A stretch of DNA of 27,533 nt, from the NCBI GenBank assembly GCA_002322035.1, contig DCNF01000089.1, positions 41,310 to 68,842 of the forward strand, given 5' to 3'. The translations under genes were made by a program, and so were the position numbers. This DNA comes from Geobacter sp. UBA1603 (GTDB lineage Bacteria > Desulfobacterota > Desulfuromonadia > Geobacterales > Pseudopelobacteraceae). The notes beneath the pieces are model-generated. The model was not told the origin of the DNA. It did not search any database and saw only the letters and a program-made list of their open reading frames with translations. Shown here piece after piece: positions 23,223 through 27,533 of this stretch (position 1 is the stretch's first letter; the number at the start of each line of letters is the position of its first letter).

Positions 23223-24472
23223 TCCTTCACCCGCTGGATATCCGCCCCGAGGCCGGCCAGTTTTTTCTCGATCGATTCATAGCCCCTGTCCAGATGGTAG
23301 ATCCTGGTCACCTCGGTGGTGCCTTCGGCGGCCAGACCAGCCAGAATCAGCGAAGCTGAAGCGCGCAGGTCGGTGGCCATCACCGGTGCTCCGGAAAGTT
23401 TTTTTACCCCTTTTACCGTGGCGGTATTCCCCTCGATCGTGATGTCAGCCCCGAAGCGGAGCAATTCCGAAACGTGCATGAAGCGGTTCTCGAAAATGTT
23501 TTCCGAGATAACGCTGGCGCTGTCGGCAATGCACATCATGGCCATGAACTGGGCCTGCATGTCGGTCGGGAAACCGGGATAGGGACGGGTTTTGATGTTG
23601 ACGCTCTTTAGCCGTCGCGGGCCTTTGACCCGGACGATCCCGTCACGGCTCGTGATTTCAACGCCGGCATCCTGCATTTTGAAGGCCAGGGCGTCAAGAT
23701 GTTCCAGCTTCATGCCGTTGATTCTGACATCGCCTCCGGTCATGGCGGCTGCGATCATGAACGTCCCGGCTTCGATCCGGTCCGGCATGACTTCGTAGCT
23801 GGCGGCTGACAGCTCAGATACACCTTGGATGCGGATTGTGTCAGTACCAGCCCCTTCGATTTTTGCCCCCATCCGGTTAAGGTAACATGCCAGGTCGACA
23901 ATTTCCGGCTCGCGGGCGGCATTTTCCAGAATTGTCTCTCCCTTGGCGGTGGCAGCTGCCATCATCAGGTGTTCGGTGCCGCCGACAGTGGAGATGTCAA
24001 AGTTGATTCGGGCTCCCTTGAGCCGTTTTGCCCGTGCCTCCACATATCCGTGGGTAAGTGTGATTTCGGCTCCCAGGGACTGGAGCCCCTTCAGGTGCAG
24101 ATTGATCGGACGTGCGCCGATGGCGCAGCCGCCCGGCAGTGAGACGCGGGCTTTGCCGAAGCGGGCCAGAAGTGGGCCCAGAACCAGTACCGAGGCCCGC
24201 ATGGTTTTGACCAGTTCATAGGTCGCCTCGTGGTTGGTGATCCCGGACGAATCGATTCTGACTGTGTGCCCGTTTCCCTCGACTGAAGCACCAAGAGATT
24301 CCAGCACCTTGATGGTCGTGTTGATGTCCCGCAGGAAGGGAACGTTACTGATCTGGTTCTGGCCGGGCGCCAGAATTGTGGCGCAAAAAATCGGCAGGGA
24401 AGCGTTTTTGGAGCCGCTGACAGTGACGTCTCCCCTGAGCTTTTTCCCGCCTTTGATGATGAGTTTATCCAC
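23219..24472 (-). CDS. murA: UDP-N-acetylglucosamine 1-carboxyvinyltransferase MurA
   Basis: 417 residues, full length. It transfers enolpyruvate from PEP to UDP-GlcNAc, the first committed step of peptidoglycan synthesis. K22 and N23 in GSKNASLP and the catalytic Cys116 in [10 protein letters not shown], the fosfomycin target, are present, as are the DRIEAGTF and [12 protein letters not shown] blocks. The start is a GTG at 24472 with GAGG upstream; no ATG nearby fits. It is the first gene of the murA-hisG-lipoprotein-hisD group, with a recognisable promoter about 30 bases upstream. Confidence 0.96.
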   Translation of the reverse strand: MDKLIIKGGKKLRGDVTVSGSKNASLPIFCATILAPGQNQISNVPFLRDINTTIKVLESLGASVEGNGHTVRIDSSGITNHEATYELVKTMRASVLVLGPLLARFGKARVSLPGGCAIGARPINLHLKGLQSLGAEITLTHGYVEARAKRLKGARINFDISTVGGTEHLMMAAATAKGETILENAAREPEIVDLACYLNRMGAKIEGAGTDTIRIQGVSELSAASYEVMPDRIEAGTFMIAAAMTGGDVRINGMKLEHLDALAFKMQDAGVEITSRDGIVRVKGPRRLKSVNIKTRPYPGFPTDMQAQFMAMMCIADSASVISENIFENRFMHVSELLRFGADITIEGNTATVKGVKKLSGAPVMATDLRASASLILAGLAAEGTTEVTRIYHLDRGYESIEKKLAGLGADIQRVKE

Positions 24473-24502
24473 GTCGGTGCCTCGTTGCTTAAAAGGTAGA
24501 CA

Positions 24503-24531
24503 ATACTAGCCCAGGGGGGGGCAATGTTCAA
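24503..24531 (-). promoter_or_regulatory. Putative sigma-70 promoter of the murA-his operon, with a C8 tract in the spacer
   Basis: On the minus strand TTGAAC (24526-24531) and TAGTAT (24503-24508) are 17 bases apart, the optimal spacing. The spacer contains eight C in a row (plus-strand G at 24514-24521). The -10 lies about 31 bases from the GTG start. A change in the length of the run would alter promoter spacing. Confidence 0.6.
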
Positions 24532-24552
24532 GCAGAATTCAGCAGAATTCAG
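24531..24552. repeat. Tandem repeat of AGCAGAATTC upstream of the murA promoter
   Basis: Two exact 10-base copies (24531-24540 and 24541-24550) plus AG of a third. The period of about one helical turn and the position adjoining the murA -35 fit a protein-binding site, but two copies alone could be chance. Confidence 0.7.
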
Positions 24553-24606
24553 GCTGACGAAGGATTCAATGGTATACATGGAAGTGGGTATTCGCTGAAA
24601 AACCGA

Positions 24607-24634
24607 TTGAGTATGGATAAAACTGTGTTATGAT
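24607..24634 (+). promoter_or_regulatory. Putative sigma-70 promoter for the GAF-PAS hybrid kinase operon
   Basis: TTGAGT (24607-24612) and TATGAT (24629-24634) are separated by 16 bases, followed by an AT-rich start region and, 55 bases later, the kinase ATG at 24690. It is divergent from the murA promoter in the same 217-base gap. Confidence 0.5.
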
Positions 24635-24689
24635 TTTATAAAATATGCCGTACTGATCTACAGGCGAATGCCTGGCGGGGTGATAAACG

Positions 24690-26810
24690 ATGAGTCTTGA
24701 CCAGTCTGAATATACGACTGAAAAACAGAGGATGTCCGAACGTGGCCATGGTGATAGCTTGTTGTCCCGTAAGAACGAATACCTTCAGGCATTGCATGAC
24801 ATTACACTGGGCTTGTTGAGGCGCCATGACGTGCAGGGGCTCTTGCAGGCGATCGTAATCAGGGCCGGCAAGCTGATGGAAACTGATCACTGCTACGTCT
24901 ACCTGAAAAACAGCTCGTCAACCGAAATGATCATGGTCTTCCAGAGCGGCATTTATGACGGGCTCGTGCATTATCCGATCTCTCCCGGCCAGGGGCTGTG
25001 CGGGCGCGTCTGGCAGAATGCCGAACCGGTCTGGGTCGACGATTACAGCAAATGGGAAGGCCGACTGCCTGATCCGGACAGGGATATCATGCATGCCATG
25101 GCTGGTGTCCCGCTGACCTCCAACGGAGAAGTTGTCGGTGTTCTGGGGCTTGCTTTCGTCGAGCCGGGCCGTGTGTTCACTGCCGAGATGATCAGCCAGT
25201 TAGCCCAGTTTGGAGAATTGGCGTCCCTGGCGCTTGAGAATGCCCGCCTGGTTGAAGACTCGCAGCGCGAACTGGCTGAACGTAAGAAAGCCGAGGCGTT
25301 GTTGCGCAAGCTCTCGGTCGCTGTAGAACAGAGCCCGGTTTCGATTGTGATCACCGATGTTCATGGCACAATCGAATACGCTAACTCCCACTTTACCCGT
25401 CTGACCGGTTACTCGACTGAAGAACTGATCGGTCAAAATCCGCGGGTACTCAAGTCTGGTTTCACTTCTGCTGCCGACTACCGTAAGCTCTGGGAAACAA
25501 TTCTGCAGGGTGGCGAATGGCGTGGTGAGTTTTACAACATCAAGAAGAATGGCGATCACTACTGGGAGATGGCTCTGATAGCTCCGATTCGAGACGAGAA
25601 CGGCACAATAACCCATTTTGTTGCTATTAAGGAGGATATTACTGATCAGAAAAAGCTTGAAAGCCAGTTGCGTCACTCCCAGAAGATGGAGGCGGTTGGC
25701 CAGATGGCAGGCGGCATAGCCCACGATTTCAATAATATCCTGACCGCGATAATCGGCTATTCGACGATCATGCAGATGAAGTTGCCCGATGAGAGCTCGC
25801 TCAAGGTTACGGTCGATCAGATCATCGCTACGGCCGAGCGGGGTGCCAGCCTGACCCAGGGGCTGCTGGCCTTCAGTCGTAAACAGGTCAACAACCCGGT
25901 GAGAATTGATCTGAATGCTGTGATCGAGCGGGTCGAGAAGCTGTTGATCCGATTGATTGGCGAGGACGTGCGTCTGCTGACCGAACTCCAGGCCGAGCCG
26001 TTGCCGATCATGGCCGACAGTATGCAGATCGAGCAGGTGATTATGAATCTGGCCACCAATGCCCGGGATGCCATGCCGGATGGTGGTACCATATCGATCA
26101 GTACCGAAACGGTCCAGTTGGACAACCAGTTTGTATCCGCCCATGGATTCGGTGAAAAAGGGCGTTATGCGCTGCTGGTCTTTTCGGATACCGGATGCGG
26201 GATGGATGAAAAAGCGGTGAAACGGATTTTCGAACCGTTTTACACGACCAAGGAGACCGGCAAGGGGACCGGGCTCGGGCTGTCGATCGTCTACGGCATT
26301 ATCAAGAAGCATGGTGGTTATATCACCTGCAATAGCCTGATAGGCATGGGTACGATTTTCCAGATTTACCTCCCCTTGACCGATACGGAGGCGCTGCCGC
26401 CAGTGGAAGCCATTCCGGTTGAGCCGACCCGGGGGGGCAGCGAGGTGATTTTGCTGGCCGAGGATGACCAGGCCACCAGGTCCCTTGCCCGAGAGGTGCT
26501 GGAAAACTTCGGCTATACTGTCATCGCCGCTGAAGACGGCACCCAGGCGCTGGAGCAGTATCGTCAGCACCATGGTGAAATCTGCCTCGTGATTCTCGAT
26601 GCGGTCATGCCCGGCATGAAGGGTGTTGATGTCTATCGTGAAATTTCTGCCATAACACCGGACATGCCGGTGATTTTCTGCAGCGGCTACGGTGCCGATG
26701 CCGTAGAAGGACACCTGCCCGCAGGCGGGAGAATCCATTTCATTGCCAAGCCGTTTCTGCCCCGGGAGCTGCTGGCTGCCATAAGGGAGGTCCTCGAACA
26801 TGGGAACTGA
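24690..26810 (+). CDS. Soluble hybrid histidine kinase (GAF-PAS-HisKA-HATPase-REC)
   Basis: 706 residues with no membrane segment. A GAF domain (about 45-190, with ISPGQGLCGRVWQNAEPVWV) is followed by a PAS domain (about 210-330, with GYSTEELIGQNPRVLKSG). The kinase core carries His345 in GGIAHDFNNIL, an ATPase domain with FSDTGCGMD and GTGLGLSIVYGI, and a C-terminal receiver with acceptor Asp637 in LDAVMPGMKG. GGGGTGA lies before the ATG. It closely resembles the second kinase of the cheRB operon from the PAS domain onward. Its stop overlaps the next gene by 11 bases, so the REC-HD-GYP protein is its probable phosphotransfer partner. Confidence 0.92.
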   Translation: MSLDQSEYTTEKQRMSERGHGDSLLSRKNEYLQALHDITLGLLRRHDVQGLLQAIVIRAGKLMETDHCYVYLKNSSSTEMIMVFQSGIYDGLVHYPISPGQGLCGRVWQNAEPVWVDDYSKWEGRLPDPDRDIMHAMAGVPLTSNGEVVGVLGLAFVEPGRVFTAEMISQLAQFGELASLALENARLVEDSQRELAERKKAEALLRKLSVAVEQSPVSIVITDVHGTIEYANSHFTRLTGYSTEELIGQNPRVLKSGFTSAADYRKLWETILQGGEWRGEFYNIKKNGDHYWEMALIAPIRDENGTITHFVAIKEDITDQKKLESQLRHSQKMEAVGQMAGGIAHDFNNILTAIIGYSTIMQMKLPDESSLKVTVDQIIATAERGASLTQGLLAFSRKQVNNPVRIDLNAVIERVEKLLIRLIGEDVRLLTELQAEPLPIMADSMQIEQVIMNLATNARDAMPDGGTISISTETVQLDNQFVSAHGFGEKGRYALLVFSDTGCGMDEKAVKRIFEPFYTTKETGKGTGLGLSIVYGIIKKHGGYITCNSLIGMGTIFQIYLPLTDTEALPPVEAIPVEPTRGGSEVILLAEDDQATRSLAREVLENFGYTVIAAEDGTQALEQYRQHHGEICLVILDAVMPGMKGVDVYREISAITPDMPVIFCSGYGADAVEGHLPAGGRIHFIAKPFLPRELLAAIREVLEHGN

Positions 26811-27533
26811 ACAACAGGGGGCCATTTTTGTTGTCGATGACGACCGTTTTGTCCTCGACAGCGTCACATTGCTGCTTCGTGAATACGGCTTCAGCATCAT
26901 TCCCTTTGACAACGGTCGAGAGGCAGTAGAACGCTTTGCCTCGGAGCCGGTCGACCTGGTTCTGACCGACATCAATATGCCTGGCATGACCGGCATTGAG
27001 CTGCTGGAAAAAATCAGGATCATGGACCGGGAGACGCCGGTACTGCTGATGACCGCCTACGCGGACCTTGATACCGCGGTCAAGGCAATCCAGAAAGGCG
27101 CGTTCGATTTTATCATCAAGCCCTACCGTCCCCCGTACCTGATCCACGCCGTGGAAAAGGGGCTGACCTACAAGCGGCTGATGCGGATCGAGAAGAACTA
27201 CAAGCGTGAGCTGGAGCGAACGGTTGAGGTGCGCACCTCAGAATTGAATGCCGCCCTTGGTAAACTGACGGAAATGAGCCGTGAGATCATCGAGCGTCTG
27301 ACCGCCGCCGCCGAACTTCGTGACGAAGATACCGGTCTGCACATCTCACGGATCGGCATGTACGCCAAGAGGCTCTCACAGCAGATGGGGCTCCCGGAGG
27401 TGTTTATCGACAACATCTCCGTGGCCAGCGCCATGCACGACGTCGGCAAGATCGGTATTCCCGATTCGATTCTGCTTAAGCCGGGAGCCCTGACGGCCGA
27501 AGAGTTTGCAACCATCAAACAGCATACGACGAT
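26800..27533 (+). CDS. Response regulator with HD-GYP domain, probable c-di-GMP phosphodiesterase (partial)
   Basis: The gene starts at the ATG at 26800 after GGGAGG and runs off the window after 244 codons. Residues 1-125 are a receiver (FVVDDDR, acceptor Asp57 in LTDINMPGMTG, Lys in IIKPYRP). A helical linker leads to an HD-GYP domain: AELRDEDTGLH with H181, then AMHDVGKIGIPD with H213/D214 and H242 in KQH. The remaining metal ligands and the GYP motif lie beyond the end. Members of this RpfG-like family hydrolyse cyclic di-GMP under phosphorylation control. It overlaps the upstream hybrid kinase gene by 11 bases, suggesting a cognate pair. Confidence 0.92.
   Translation, partial: MGTEQQGAIFVVDDDRFVLDSVTLLLREYGFSIIPFDNGREAVERFASEPVDLVLTDINMPGMTGIELLEKIRIMDRETPVLLMTAYADLDTAVKAIQKGAFDFIIKPYRPPYLIHAVEKGLTYKRLMRIEKNYKRELERTVEVRTSELNAALGKLTEMSREIIERLTAAAELRDEDTGLHISRIGMYAKRLSQQMGLPEVFIDNISVASAMHDVGKIGIPDSILLKPGALTAEEFATIKQHTT

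Noticed and set aside
10406..26810. The similar PAS-HisKA-HATPase-REC halves of the kinases at 10406 and 24690 as a recent duplication.
   Set aside because: Similarity is at the level of conserved family motifs with many differences; this is ordinary paralogy in a kinase-rich genome.
25200..27023. A 607-codon minus-strand frame opposite the GAF-PAS kinase and the HD-GYP gene.
   Set aside because: The plus strand encodes well-ordered known domains; the minus-strand product has no family features and crosses two genes.

Overview
The window looks like chromosomal DNA of a Geobacteraceae-type bacterium (Desulfuromonadota; Geobacter, Pelobacter propionicus and relatives). The reasons are the murA-hisG-hisD-hisC-hisB gene set, a DHH-CBS-CBS-nucleotidyltransferase fusion of the A-adding type, many hybrid histidine kinases, a cytoplasmic Mvh-like [NiFe] hydrogenase, and moderately GC-rich DNA. 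No rRNA, tRNA, CRISPR array, insertion sequence or phage gene was seen. The assignment is by pattern recognition, not by database search.

Left part (1-5315), all on the minus strand: ppnP (nucleoside phosphorylase); a secreted glycine-zipper protein with its own promoter and terminator; and a two-gene operon of a class I/II aminotransferase overlapping a four-domain tRNA nucleotidyltransferase. The 358-base gap before the next gene holds an extended -10 promoter and a cluster of about 13-base direct repeats.

Centre-left (5316-12394), plus strand: a four-gene signalling operon. It comprises a membrane hybrid kinase (4HB-like sensor, HAMP, GAF, kinase, three receiver domains), a CheR methyltransferase, a receiver-less CheB methylesterase and a second hybrid kinase (REC-PAS-kinase-REC). 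It contains no MCP, CheA or CheW of its own.

Centre-right (12453-24472), minus strand: a murA/histidine locus broken into pieces. murA, hisG, a lipoprotein gene and hisD are followed by a compact eight-gene cassette, and then by hisC, a zinc-ribbon protein and hisB. The cassette reads cheW, V4R-like protein 1, [NiFe] hydrogenase small and large subunits, 2x[4Fe-4S] ferredoxin, V4R-like protein 2, hydrogenase maturation protease and a soluble poly-HAMP chemoreceptor. Its genes overlap or nearly touch throughout. I propose that it is a hydrogenase wired to a chemotaxis array, i.e. an H2 or redox sensor, and this is the main discovery candidate. Two oddities sit inside it: cheW is frameshifted at a run of eight C (coding strand), and the chemoreceptor carries two tandem copies of the normally unique signalling-tip sequence.

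Right end (24690-27533), plus strand: a GAF-PAS hybrid kinase overlapping a REC-HD-GYP (RpfG-like) c-di-GMP phosphodiesterase gene that runs off the window.
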